Assembly: GCF_004123145.1 (NCBI RefSeq)
Contig: NZ_SDKC01000001.1
Location: 1,507,501 to 1,571,500 of the forward strand
Origin: Blautia faecicola
GTDB lineage: Bacteria > Bacillota > Clostridia > Lachnospirales > Lachnospiraceae
DNA length: 64,000 nucleotides
Direction: 5' to 3'
In this document: positions 17,508 to 26,570 of the stretch, piece by piece
Position numbering within the stretch: position 1 is the stretch's first letter
Layout of the letters: every line of letters starts with the position of its first letter
The notes under the pieces: model-generated
The model's input: only the letters and a program-made list of their open reading frames with translations
What the model was told of the DNA's origin: nothing
The model's database searches: none
Translations under genes and position numbers: made by a program

Positions 17508-18088
17508 CAGAAGAGAGAATAGGCGGAGAAGAAACTACTGGAAAAAAGAAACCGAAAAAGAGTCTGAAAAGAGAGCTTATGGAAGATATTATCATGATCG
17601 TGTTCGTTCTGATAACAGTCTGGGTGATGAAAAATTATGTGCTGATCAATGCTGTCATTCCTTCGGCATCGATGGAAGATACGATCATGACGGGCGACCG
17701 GATTTTCGGAAGCCGGCTGTCATATGAGTTCGGCGAGCCGCAGAGAGGGGATATTGCGATCTTCAAGTTTCCGGATGATGAGAGTCAGCTGTATATCAAG
17801 CGGGTGATCGGACTTCCGGGAGATAAAGTACAGATCATTGACGGAAAAGTCTATATCAATGACTCTGAGACACCGCTGGACGAGCCTTACCTGCCGGAGA
17901 CACCGGAAGGGGATTATGGTCCGTATTATGTGCCGGAAGACAGCTATTTTATGCTGGGGGATAACCGGAACTGGTCGAAAGACTCCCGATTCTGGCAGAA
18001 TACCTATGTGAAAAAAGAAAAAGTTCTCGCAAAAGCGATCTTCCGTTATTACCCGTTTAACAAGATCGGTGTGATCGAAAAGGACTGA
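17504..18088 (+). CDS. lepB: Signal peptidase I (first of two)
   Basis: 194 residues. It cleaves signal peptides of exported proteins at the outer face of the membrane. One N-terminal membrane helix (about residues 29-50) follows a basic cytoplasmic stretch. Box B PSASMEDTI holds the catalytic Ser, box D IKRVIGLPGD the catalytic Lys, and box E is GDNRNWSKDSR. It is coupled to the RluA gene. A second signal peptidase lies at 50977-51549. Confidence 0.95.
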   Translation: MTEERIGGEETTGKKKPKKSLKRELMEDIIMIVFVLITVWVMKNYVLINAVIPSASMEDTIMTGDRIFGSRLSYEFGEPQRGDIAIFKFPDDESQLYIKRVIGLPGDKVQIIDGKVYINDSETPLDEPYLPETPEGDYGPYYVPEDSYFMLGDNRNWSKDSRFWQNTYVKKEKVLAKAIFRYYPFNKIGVIEKD

Positions 18089-18100
18089 TGGGAGGAAAAT

Positions 18101-18634
18101 ATGGCAACCTGGAATTCAAGAGGACTCAGGGGTTCTACACTGGAAGAACTGATCAACCGGAGCAATGAACAGTACCGTGAAAAGGGGCTGGCACTGATTC
18201 AGAAAGTGCCGACACCGATCACGCCGGTTCGGATCGCCAAGGATACCAGACAGATCACCCTGGCGTATTTTGAACAGAAAAGTACGGTGGATTATATCGG
18301 GGCAGTGCAGGGGATTCCTGTATGCTTCGATGCGAAAGAGTGCAAAGAAACAGTCTTTCCCCTTGCCAATATCCATGAGCATCAGGTGCGGTTTATGAGA
18401 GAGTTTGAACAGCAGGAGGGAATTTCTTTCCTGCTGATTTATTTTTCGGGAAGAAATGAATTCTATTATCTGACATTTCGAGATCTGTGGTGGTTCTGGG
18501 AGCGGGCGCAGAATGGTGGAAGAAAAAGTTTTCTTTACGAAGAACTGAATCCTTCTTATTTCCTTGCGAACCACGGTGGGATTCTGGTGCCGTATCTGGA
18601 CGGAATCCAGAAAGATTTGCAGGACAGGGATTGA
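18101..18634 (+). CDS. recU: Holliday junction resolvase RecU
   Basis: 177 residues. It resolves four-way DNA junctions in recombination and chromosome segregation. The motif order fits RecU: GSTLEELINRSNEQYRE at the N-terminus, DYIGAVQGIPVCFDAKEC (active-site D...E/DxK), and HQVRFMREFEQQEGISFLL. It is slightly short for the family. Its stop codon overlaps the -35 box of the his promoter. Confidence 0.92.
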   Translation: MATWNSRGLRGSTLEELINRSNEQYREKGLALIQKVPTPITPVRIAKDTRQITLAYFEQKSTVDYIGAVQGIPVCFDAKECKETVFPLANIHEHQVRFMREFEQQEGISFLLIYFSGRNEFYYLTFRDLWWFWERAQNGGRKSFLYEELNPSYFLANHGGILVPYLDGIQKDLQDRD

Positions 18635-18659
18635 CAAGTGTGCTGTCTTCACATATAAT
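18631..18659 (+). promoter_or_regulatory. Consensus sigma-A promoter of the his operon
   Basis: A perfect TTGACA (18631-18636), a 17-base spacer and a perfect TATAAT (18654-18659). The leader to the hisZ start is about 100 bases. I see no His-codon leader peptide, T-box or terminator in it, so strong constitutive initiation seems likely. Confidence 0.88.
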
Positions 18660-18760
18660 GTATTAGCATAGTAGCACATTAGCAGACTAAAGCGCATAAA
18701 AAGTAACTGATATGATAAATCAAAAAGTTACAGAAAAAAGATAAAGAAGAGGATAGAACC

Positions 18761-20014
18761 ATGAGACAATTATTTCATACCCCGGAAGGAGTCCGGGATG
18801 TTTACGGAACCGAATGTGCAAAGAAACTGTATCTTCAGAGAAAAATGGAGAAGATCTTTCATGCATACGGTTACCAGAGTATAGAGACACCTACCTTTGA
18901 GTTTTTCGATGTGTTCGGAAAACAGGTGGGAACCACGCCGTCCAGAGAACTCTACAAGTTTTTTGACCGCGATGGTAATACCCTGGTGCTTCGTCCGGAC
19001 TTTACACCTTCCATCGCGAGAGCGGCATCCATGTATTATCATCAGGAAGATATGCCGATCCGTCTCTGCTACAGCGGAAACACGTTTGTGAACCGCTCCA
19101 GCTACCAGGGACGACTGAAAGAATCCACCCAGATGGGTGTGGAACTTCTGGGCGATGCGTCGGTGGACGGAGATGGTGAGATCATTGCCATGACCGTGGA
19201 ACTGTTAAAGGCAGCAGGACTGAAAGAATTTCAGATCAGTATTGGTCAGGTGGATTTCTTCAAGGCACTGGTTGATGACTCCGGTATGTCCGAAGAGACG
19301 ATCCAGGAACTGCGCCAGCTGATCTCCAATAAAAATTATTTTGGCGTGGAAGAACTTCTGGAGAATCAGAGACTGTCCAAAGAACAGGTAGAGGCGCTGA
19401 CTGCACTGCCACAGCTTTTCGGCGGTCCGGAAGTCCTGAAGAAAGCAGAAAGCCTGACCGGTAACCCGAAAGCACTTGCTGCGATCCGCCGGTTACGGGA
19501 ACTGTATCAGGTGGCAACCTGCTACGGCTGTGAAGAGTATATTTCTTTTGACCTTGGTATGCTCAGCAAATATCAGTATTATACCGGCATTATTTTCCAG
19601 GGATTTACCTATGGTACCGGTGAGCCGCTGGTAACCGGTGGACGGTACAACAAACTGTTGGAACATTTCGGAAGACCGGCTCCGGCGATCGGTTTCTGTC
19701 TGGTGATGGAACAGGTGTTAAATGCACTGAACCGTCAGAACATTCAGGTTCCGGTTCTGGAAGGAAAACGTCTGGTTTTATATAATGAAAGAAACCGCGA
19801 GGCAGCGATCCAGATTGCCGGTATGCAGAGAACACACGGCATGCAGATCCAGTGTATGCGGATGGAAGAAGGACTGAAAGCGGAAGACTACATCGTTTAT
19901 GGCAAGAGTCATCAGTTCACGGATATCGTATCCCCGGTAGGAGAGGATCAGATCCAGGTAATCAATCTGTTTACCGATGAAGTACAGATGACCAATCAGA
20001 AAAGTTTTCAGTAG
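18761..20014 (+). CDS. hisZ: ATP phosphoribosyltransferase regulatory subunit HisZ
   Basis: 417 residues. A paralogue of histidyl-tRNA synthetase without aminoacylation, it forms a complex with short HisG and carries the histidine feedback site. Class II synthetase-like features are TPEGVRDVYG, the motif 2 region LVLRPDFTPSIARAASMYY and GGRYNKLLEHFG. The short HisG directly downstream requires such a partner, which supports HisZ over HisRS. Confidence 0.92.
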   Translation: MRQLFHTPEGVRDVYGTECAKKLYLQRKMEKIFHAYGYQSIETPTFEFFDVFGKQVGTTPSRELYKFFDRDGNTLVLRPDFTPSIARAASMYYHQEDMPIRLCYSGNTFVNRSSYQGRLKESTQMGVELLGDASVDGDGEIIAMTVELLKAAGLKEFQISIGQVDFFKALVDDSGMSEETIQELRQLISNKNYFGVEELLENQRLSKEQVEALTALPQLFGGPEVLKKAESLTGNPKALAAIRRLRELYQVATCYGCEEYISFDLGMLSKYQYYTGIIFQGFTYGTGEPLVTGGRYNKLLEHFGRPAPAIGFCLVMEQVLNALNRQNIQVPVLEGKRLVLYNERNREAAIQIAGMQRTHGMQIQCMRMEEGLKAEDYIVYGKSHQFTDIVSPVGEDQIQVINLFTDEVQMTNQKSFQ

Positions 20015-20026
20015 GAGGAAAGACCA

Positions 20027-20677
20027 ATGAGATATTTAACCATCGCACTGACGAAAGGCCGTCTGGCGGAGAAAACACTGGAGATGCTGGAAGCCGTAGG
20101 CATCACCTGTGAAGAGATGAAAGATAAAAAGACAAGAAAGCTGATCTTTGTCAACGAAGAACTGAAACTGCGGTTTTTCCTGGCAAAGGGTCCGGATGTT
20201 CCGACCTATGTGGAATACGGGGCAGCAGATCTTGGTGTTGTGGGACGCGACACGATCCTGGAAGAAGGAAGAAAATTATACGAAGTGATGGATCTTGGCT
20301 TTGGCAAATGCAGAATGTGTATCTGCGGACCGGAATCAGCGAAAGAACTGTTAGACGGAAACCAGCAGATCCGTGTGGCAACGAAATACCCGAATATTGC
20401 AAAAGATTATTTCTATAATAAAAAGAACCAGACCGTGGAAATCATCAAATTAAACGGTTCCATTGAACTGGCACCGATCGTAGGACTTTCCGAAGTGATC
20501 TGCGATATCGTAGAGACCGGTTCAACACTGCGGGAAAACGGTCTGCATGTTCTCGAAGAAGTATGCCCGCTGTCCGCGAGAGTGGTTGTCAACCAGGTGA
20601 GCATGAAGATGGAAAGTGAACGGATCTCAGAACTTTTAGGAAAGTTAAAACAGGTCATCAAGGAGGCAGACAGATGA
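20027..20677 (+). CDS. hisG: ATP phosphoribosyltransferase, short form
   Basis: 216 residues, the short form lacking the C-terminal regulatory domain. It condenses ATP and PRPP, the first step of histidine synthesis. Motifs include LTIALTKGRLAEKTLEML at the N-terminus and the PRPP-binding DIVETGSTLRENGL near residue 163. The stop overlaps hisD by 4 bases. Confidence 0.96.
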   Translation: MRYLTIALTKGRLAEKTLEMLEAVGITCEEMKDKKTRKLIFVNEELKLRFFLAKGPDVPTYVEYGAADLGVVGRDTILEEGRKLYEVMDLGFGKCRMCICGPESAKELLDGNQQIRVATKYPNIAKDYFYNKKNQTVEIIKLNGSIELAPIVGLSEVICDIVETGSTLRENGLHVLEEVCPLSARVVVNQVSMKMESERISELLGKLKQVIKEADR

Positions 20678-21972
20678 GAATCGTAAAATTAACAAAAGAA
20701 ACCACAAAAAATATTCTGGAAAACATGTTAAAGAGAAGCCCGAGCCAGTACGGAGAGTACGAAAGCCGGGTACAGGCGATCATTCAGAACATCAAGGAAA
20801 ACGGAGACGAAGCCCTGTTTTCCTATACGAAACAGTTTGACAAGGCAGACATCGATGCTTCCAATGTAAAAGTAACAGAAGCAGAATTTGAAGAGGCATA
20901 CAAAACTGTAGATCCGGCACTTCTGGACGTGATCCGCAAAGCACTGGTCAATATCGAGAGCTACCATGAACTGCAGAAACAGAACAGCTGGTTCAAGAGC
21001 ACGCCGCAGGGAACGATGCTGGGACAGAAAGTGACACCGCTGGAGAAAGTCGGTGTTTATGTACCGGGTGGAAAAGCGGTATATCCGTCTTCTGTTCTGA
21101 TGAACATCATGCCGGCAAAAGTGGCAGGTGTCGATAAGATCATCATGACCACCCCATGTAATGCAGAAGGAAAAGTCAATCCGGCAGTTCTTGTCGCTGC
21201 AAAAGAGGCAGGCGCAGATGAAGTATACAAAGCAGGCGGTGCACAGGCGATTGCAGCCCTTGCATTTGGAACAGAAAGCATCCCGAAAGTAGACAAGATC
21301 GTAGGACCGGGAAATATCTATGTAGCGCTGGCGAAAAAAGCCGTATATGGTCATGTAAGCATCGATTCCATCGCGGGACCGAGCGAGATCCTGGTACTGG
21401 CAGACGAGACAGCCAACCCGCGCTATGTGGCAGCAGATCTGTTATCTCAGGCAGAACACGACGAGCTGGCATCTGCGATCCTGATCACGACAAGCGAAGA
21501 CTTCGCAAAGAAAGTCAGCGAAGAAGTTGAGGGATTTGTACAGGTTCTTGAAAGAAAAGCGATTATTCAGAAATCTCTGGACAATTTTGGATATATCCTG
21601 GTGGCAGAGGACATGAACGAAGCGATTGACACTGCAAATGAGATTGCTTCCGAACATCTGGAAATCGTTACTGCCAATCCGTTTGAGGTCATGACAAAGA
21701 TCCGCAATGCAGGAGCGATCTTCATCGGAGAATACAGCTGTGAACCGCTGGGTGATTATTTTGCAGGACCAAACCACATTCTGCCGACCAACGGAACCGC
21801 AAAATTCTTCTCTCCGCTGTCTGTTGATGATTTTGTGAAGAAATCCAGCATCATCTACTATTCCAGAGAAGCATTGCAGCCGATCCACAAAGATATCGAG
21901 CAGTTTGCAAAATGCGAACAGCTGACCGCACATGCCAACTCGATCGCAGTGCGTTTTGAAGGGGAGGAATAA
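20674..21972 (+). CDS. hisD: Histidinol dehydrogenase
   Basis: 432 residues. It oxidises L-histidinol to histidine in two NAD-dependent steps with a zinc ion. Signatures are KVGVYVPGGKAVYPSSVLM, the catalytic-region GPGNIYVALAKK and AGPSEILVLAD, LLSQAEHDELASAIL, and the C-terminal HILPTNGTAKFFSPLSV. Length is normal for the family. Confidence 0.97.
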   Translation: MRIVKLTKETTKNILENMLKRSPSQYGEYESRVQAIIQNIKENGDEALFSYTKQFDKADIDASNVKVTEAEFEEAYKTVDPALLDVIRKALVNIESYHELQKQNSWFKSTPQGTMLGQKVTPLEKVGVYVPGGKAVYPSSVLMNIMPAKVAGVDKIIMTTPCNAEGKVNPAVLVAAKEAGADEVYKAGGAQAIAALAFGTESIPKVDKIVGPGNIYVALAKKAVYGHVSIDSIAGPSEILVLADETANPRYVAADLLSQAEHDELASAILITTSEDFAKKVSEEVEGFVQVLERKAIIQKSLDNFGYILVAEDMNEAIDTANEIASEHLEIVTANPFEVMTKIRNAGAIFIGEYSCEPLGDYFAGPNHILPTNGTAKFFSPLSVDDFVKKSSIIYYSREALQPIHKDIEQFAKCEQLTAHANSIAVRFEGEE

Positions 21973-21975
21973 GGT

Positions 21976-22593
21976 ATGGAGATCCGCAGACTGGAAGAAC
22001 AGGGTATGACCCGTAATGTACTGGTGCAGCGCAATACCAAAGAGACGAAGATCACGATGAGCCTGAATCTGGACGGAACCGGAAAAGCCAGCCTGAATAC
22101 CGGAATCGGTTTTTTTGATCATATGCTGGATGGTTTTGCCCGTCATGGATTCTTTGATCTGGATCTTGCCGTAGACGGTGATCTGAATGTGGACAGCCAT
22201 CATACGATCGAAGATACCGGAATCGTACTGGGTATGGCTATTAAAGAAGCACTGGGCAATAAAGCAGGGATTTGCCGTTATGGAAGCATGATTCTTCCCA
22301 TGGATGAGACACTGGTACTTTGCGGCATCGATCTGTCCGGCCGTCCATATTTGAACTTTGACGGTGCATTTACCGTAGAACGTCTTGGAGATATGGATAC
22401 TGAGATGGCCAGAGAGTTTTTCTATGCTGTCAGCTATGCAGCCGGCATGAATCTGCACATCAAGGTACTGGACGGAACGAACAATCACCATATCATGGAA
22501 GCAATGTTCAAAGCGTTTGCCAAAGCACTGGATCAGGCAACACAGATGGATGAGCGGATTCAGGGAGTTTTGTCTACAAAGGGCAGTCTGTAA
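21976..22593 (+). CDS. hisB: Imidazoleglycerol-phosphate dehydratase
   Basis: 205 residues. It dehydrates imidazole glycerol phosphate. Metal-binding motifs are FFDHMLDGFARHG, DSHHTIEDTGI and NNHHIMEAMFKAFAKAL. The start at 21976 is preferred because GGGAGGAA lies just upstream; an in-frame ATG at 22006 would give a protein closer to the family N-terminus but has a weak ribosome site. No phosphatase domain is fused. Confidence 0.95.
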   Translation: MEIRRLEEQGMTRNVLVQRNTKETKITMSLNLDGTGKASLNTGIGFFDHMLDGFARHGFFDLDLAVDGDLNVDSHHTIEDTGIVLGMAIKEALGNKAGICRYGSMILPMDETLVLCGIDLSGRPYLNFDGAFTVERLGDMDTEMAREFFYAVSYAAGMNLHIKVLDGTNNHHIMEAMFKAFAKALDQATQMDERIQGVLSTKGSL

Positions 22594-22656
22594 AAGGGCT
22601 GTGCTGCAGACGCAAGGGAACTCCAGGGATATATTTATACAAAAACAGAGGAATCA

Positions 22657-23043
22657 ATGAGCATGGAAGAAAAAAAAGAAACACCGTTAAAAGCTGCATT
22701 TACATGGGATGAGCTGAAACTGAACAGTGACGGGATGGTCTGTGTGGTGGTACAGGACGATAAAAATAAAGATGTTCTGATGGTTGCTTATATGAACCGG
22801 CAAGCTTATGAAAAGACGCTGGAGACCGGTGTGATGACTTACTGGAGCCGCAGTCGAAATGAGCTTTGGGTCAAAGGGCTTACCAGCGGACATTTTCAGT
22901 ATGTCCGGTCACTGTATCTGGATTGTGATAACGATACGATTCTGGCAAGGGTGGATCAGGTCGGTGCAGCCTGCCATACCGGAAGCCGCAGCTGCTTTTT
23001 TAAAGAAATTATGAAAAGCGATAATGTAGCGGAAAATGGTTGA
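22657..23043 (+). CDS. hisI: Phosphoribosyl-AMP cyclohydrolase
   Basis: 128 residues, with no HisE domain fused. It opens the adenine ring of PR-AMP. Signatures are DVLMVAYMNRQAYEKTLETG, YWSRSRNELWVKG, the metal-site DCDNDTIL and GAACHTGSRSCFF. A 63-base gap separates it from hisB. hisA, hisC, hisE, hisF and hisH are absent from this window. Confidence 0.95.
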   Translation: MSMEEKKETPLKAAFTWDELKLNSDGMVCVVVQDDKNKDVLMVAYMNRQAYEKTLETGVMTYWSRSRNELWVKGLTSGHFQYVRSLYLDCDNDTILARVDQVGAACHTGSRSCFFKEIMKSDNVAENG

Positions 23044-23146
23044 AGGTTGTCTTGATAAGACATACAAAACAGATGAAATGCATAAAAAATCAACATGGTT
23101 TTCAGTTAATTGTTAGACAGAATATGTCTTGAGTATTTTAGTATTG

Positions 23147-23204
23147 ATGCTATAATAGGATATGATTTTATTTTATTATTTTATCCTGTTATAGCATTTT
23201 TTTT
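23147..23204 (+). terminator. Terminator of the his operon
   Basis: ATGCTATAATAGGATA and TATCCTGTTATAGCAT form a long stem with one mismatch around an A/T-rich loop, followed by a run of T. It separates hisI from trkA. Confidence 0.85.
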
Positions 23205-23282
23205 GTACTGTTGATGAATGCAGAGATACTTGTCAGTAGAAAATGATACATCACAGCAGCGTAACAGATATCTGGAGGAACT

Positions 23283-24641
23283 ATGAAGATTATAATTATC
23301 GGATGTGGAAAAGTAGGTTCTGCCCTGGCAGAAGAGCTGACCATGGAGAATCATGAGGTGGCGATTGTAGATATATCTGCCCAGAAATTACAGGAGGTAG
23401 GAGAGGATCTGGATGCCCTGCAGATTCAGGGAAATGGATCCAGCATCAACGTTCTGATGGATGCCGGAGCAGCGATGGCGGATCTGGTGATCGCTGTGAC
23501 CGGATCGGATGAACTGAATCTGCTGTGTTGTCTTGTGGCAAAAAATCTGGGAAAATGTCATACAGTTGCCCGGGTAAGAAATCCGATTTACAACAAGGAA
23601 ATCAATCTGATGAAAGAGAGTCTTGGCATTTCCATGATCATCAACCCGGAGATGGCAACTGCTGCAGAGATCGCACGGCTGCTTCGCTTTCCTTCGGCCA
23701 TTAAAATTGATCCTTTTGCCAAGGGAAAAGTGGAACTGTTAAAGTTCCGTCTGAAACCGGAATTCCGTCTGGACGGGAAGTCTATCGTTGAGATCAACAT
23801 GAAAGGGAAACATAATATTCTGGTTGCGGGTGTAGAACGTGGCGAGCAGGTATTCATCCCGAACGGTGATTTTGTACTGCAAAACGGTGATCTGGTATCG
23901 CTCCTGGCATCTCCGAAGAATGCTTCCGCATTTTTCAAGTCTATTGGTTTAAAGACCAATCAGGTGAGAAACTGTATGATCGTGGGTGGCGGAACCATCG
24001 CTATCTTCCTTGCAAGAATGTTGCTGGAGATGAAAATGCGCGTTGTGATCATCGAACAGTCCAAAGAGCGATGTGAGCTGCTGGCAGATCTGCTGCCAGA
24101 TGCAACGGTGGTCAACGGGGATGGTACAAGCAAGAACCTGCTGTTTGAAGAAAATCTGGAAAACGCAGAAGCGTTTGTGGCACTGACCAATATGGATGAG
24201 GAAAATATTCTGCTTGGTATGTTTGCGGAGCGGATGTCCCAGGCAAAAGTAGTCACAAAGGTCAACCGTGTGGCGTTTGATGATATTACAGACGAACTGG
24301 AACTGGGAAGTCTGATCCATCCGAAATATATCACGACGGATCGGATTCTTCAATATACGAGGGCAACTCAGAACTCCATCGGAAGTAATGTGGAGACACT
24401 GTATCATATTCTTGACAGCAAGGCAGAGGCTCTGGAGTTCGTGATCCGGGAAAACTCTTCGGTAGTTGGCGTAGAACTGAAAGACTTGCGGTTGAAGAAT
24501 AACCTGTTGGTGGGCTGTATCAACCGAGGTGGTAAGGTATTGATTCCACGCGGCGATGACTGTCTGATGGTGGGTGATACGGTTGTTGTGGTAACCAGTC
24601 AGAAATGCCTGCGGGACATTGAAGATATTCTGGAAAAATAG
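23283..24641 (+). CDS. trkA: Trk potassium uptake regulatory subunit TrkA
   Basis: 452 residues with two RCK modules. Each begins with an NAD-binding GxGxxG-type motif: IIIGCGKVGSALAEEL at residue 3 and MIVGGGTIAIFLARML near residue 233. Each ends in a TrkA-C domain (FRLDGKSIVEI..., SVVGVELKDLRL...). It gates the TrkH channel on the cytoplasmic face in response to nucleotides. It has an upstream GGAGG and lies 11 bases ahead of trkH. Confidence 0.95.
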   Translation: MKIIIIGCGKVGSALAEELTMENHEVAIVDISAQKLQEVGEDLDALQIQGNGSSINVLMDAGAAMADLVIAVTGSDELNLLCCLVAKNLGKCHTVARVRNPIYNKEINLMKESLGISMIINPEMATAAEIARLLRFPSAIKIDPFAKGKVELLKFRLKPEFRLDGKSIVEINMKGKHNILVAGVERGEQVFIPNGDFVLQNGDLVSLLASPKNASAFFKSIGLKTNQVRNCMIVGGGTIAIFLARMLLEMKMRVVIIEQSKERCELLADLLPDATVVNGDGTSKNLLFEENLENAEAFVALTNMDEENILLGMFAERMSQAKVVTKVNRVAFDDITDELELGSLIHPKYITTDRILQYTRATQNSIGSNVETLYHILDSKAEALEFVIRENSSVVGVELKDLRLKNNLLVGCINRGGKVLIPRGDDCLMVGDTVVVVTSQKCLRDIEDILEK

Positions 24642-24652
24642 GAGAGATACGT

Positions 24653-26092
24653 ATGAATTATCGAATTATTACCTATGTGATCGGCTGGGTACTGAATCTG
24701 GAAGCCATCTGCATGGCACTTCCTGCAGTTACCGGGCTGATCTATGGAGAAAAAACATGGACCTCCTTTTTGATCACAGGACTGATCAGTGCACTGGCAG
24801 GAACGCTCCTTGTAGTGCGTCGACCGGAAAAACCGCACTTTTTTATGAAAGAGGGATGTGTATCGGTAGCTCTTTCCTGGATTGTGCTCAGTCTGATTGG
24901 TTCGTTACCTTTTATGATCAGTGGGACGATTCCGCATTTTGTGGATGCTCTTTTCGAGACGGTCTCCGGTTTTACAACAACAGGAGCAAGCATTATGGCA
25001 TCGGTGGAAGATGCACCACGTTGTATCCTGATGTGGAGAAGCTTTACCCATTGGATCGGTGGTATGGGTGTCCTGGTATTATTGCTTTCTATTATTAAGA
25101 TGAGTGGTGGTTCACAGATGAATCTGATGAAAGCGGAGAGTCCGGGTCCCTCAGTCAGCCGTCTGGCTCCTACCGTACGTTCTACGGCAAAGATTCTGTA
25201 TACGATCTATCTTCTGATGACGGTGCTGGAGACTGTGATTCTGCTGTTATGTGGAATGCCGGTATTTGATGCACTGACAACTGCTTTTGGTACAGCCGGT
25301 ACCGGAGGGTTCGGAATCAAGAATGACAGTATGGGAGGCTATAGCACAACGATTCAGATTGTTGTTACTGTATTCATGATTCTGTTTGGTATTAATTTCA
25401 ACGTGTATTTTCTGCTTCTGTCAAAAAAATGGAAACAGGCACTGAAAAATGAGGAGGTACGCTGGTATCTGGCCATCATTCTGGGAGCGGTTCTTCTGAT
25501 TGGATGGAATATCCGGGGAGTCTATGGAAGCATGGGAAAGGCAATCCAACAGGCTGCTTTCCAGGTTGCATCGATTATTACTACTACCGGATTTGCGACG
25601 GTCGATTTTAATCTCTGGCCGGAGGTTTCCCGGACGATTCTCGTGCTTCTGATGTTTGTCGGTGCGTGTGCAGGCAGTACCGGTGGAGGTATTAAAGTTT
25701 CGCGTTTTATTATCCTGTTAAAAGCGATGAAGAAAGAGATCAAGCAGTATCTGCATCCCCGTCAGATCCGGAAAATCCAGATGGATGGAAGAGTTGTGGA
25801 GCATGAAGTGGTAAGAAATGTCAATGTGTTTATGGTTGTGTATATCATGATTTTTGCGACTTCTATGTTTGTTCTGGCATTTGATAATCTGGATCTGATC
25901 ACGAATTTTACGGCGGTTGCGGCAACTTTTAATAATATTGGTCCCGGACTGGAACTGGTTGGACCGACGGCGAACTTTGATTTGTTCTCAGATGTTGGCA
26001 AGTATGTGCTGATTTTTGATATGCTGGCGGGAAGGTTGGAGATTTTTCCGTTGCTGCTGGTGTTCTTTCCGGATACGTGGAGGAAGTTCTAA
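24653..26092 (+). CDS. trkH: Trk/Ktr potassium transporter membrane subunit TrkH
   Basis: 479 residues, about ten membrane segments. The four selectivity-filter repeats are recognisable: VSGFTTTGAS (near residue 109), FGTAGTGGFG, ASIITTTGFAT and AATFNNIGPG. CAGSTGGGIKVSR lies in the intramembrane-loop region. It takes up K+ with TrkA, the gene before it. Length is normal. Confidence 0.95.
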   Translation: MNYRIITYVIGWVLNLEAICMALPAVTGLIYGEKTWTSFLITGLISALAGTLLVVRRPEKPHFFMKEGCVSVALSWIVLSLIGSLPFMISGTIPHFVDALFETVSGFTTTGASIMASVEDAPRCILMWRSFTHWIGGMGVLVLLLSIIKMSGGSQMNLMKAESPGPSVSRLAPTVRSTAKILYTIYLLMTVLETVILLLCGMPVFDALTTAFGTAGTGGFGIKNDSMGGYSTTIQIVVTVFMILFGINFNVYFLLLSKKWKQALKNEEVRWYLAIILGAVLLIGWNIRGVYGSMGKAIQQAAFQVASIITTTGFATVDFNLWPEVSRTILVLLMFVGACAGSTGGGIKVSRFIILLKAMKKEIKQYLHPRQIRKIQMDGRVVEHEVVRNVNVFMVVYIMIFATSMFVLAFDNLDLITNFTAVAATFNNIGPGLELVGPTANFDLFSDVGKYVLIFDMLAGRLEIFPLLLVFFPDTWRKF

Positions 26093-26145
26093 AAAAAGGT
26101 GTGCCAAGACGAACGCCAGAAAGAGAATTGGCGGGCGGACGCCCG

Positions 26146-26321
26146 AAAGCCGATCGCACTGTCTGCGGCAACGTGGGCAGGGCAACTTTAAGCTAGCCGC
26201 TAACTTCGGCTATGGTTCACGAGGGTCAGCTGACCCTCGCGAAAGCCTGCGTAAGCGTCGGATCTTAAAGCTTGCCCTAACCGCCCACAAAGTGTTGCTC
26301 GCAAACAGTGCGATCGGCTTT
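26146..26321 (+). ncRNA. Long structured intergenic element A (unidentified)
   Basis: It lies in the 478-base gap between the convergent trkH and hicB-like genes. A perfect 17-bp outer helix (26146-26162 with 26305-26321) encloses GTGGGC/GCCCAC (26173-26178, 26283-26288) and a 14-bp helix interrupted by one bulged C (26179-26192 with 26264-26278). Bulges AAAGT (26289-26293) and AACC (26279-26282) and an apical palindrome GAGGGTCAGCTGACCCTC follow. Element B at 54797-54982 keeps the same bulges and motifs with compensated helix changes. No protein frame explains it. Transcription and strand are inferred. Confidence 0.65.
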
Positions 26322-26488
26322 CTGGCTGTTTATTGGCTGTAATTGTGGTGAGCGGTGTCGGCAAGGGGAGAAGAGAAGTGGTGTAGTAACTGGGAGATGT
26401 TGGTAATGAAACATGAAAATTGATGGTTGGACAGTATAATTAGAATATGTTGATGGATTATGAAGGTGAAAAGACTGGAAACAAAGAG

Positions 26489-26536
26489 CCGACAGGTGTA
26501 TCTGTGTGATGTGAGATACAATACCTGTCGGTTTTA
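26489..26536. terminator. Inverted repeat, probable terminator
   Basis: CCGACAGGTGTATC pairs imperfectly with GATACAATACCTGTCGG, followed by TTTTAATG on the plus strand. It lies 35 bases beyond the 3' end of the hicB-like gene and may act in either direction. The stretch 26322-26488 shows nothing else I can name. Confidence 0.5.
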
Positions 26537-26570
26537 ATGTTTTGAGGATGGTAGCATAGTGTTTTGTGTA

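Noticed and set aside
18660-18760. Histidine attenuator or T-box in the hisZ leader
   Set aside because: No run of His codons, no T-box sequence and no terminator hairpin could be found in the 100-base leader.
26016-26342. 108-codon frame across the end of trkH and element A
   Set aside because: It is out of frame with trkH, Arg/Gly-rich by composition, and explained by the structured element.
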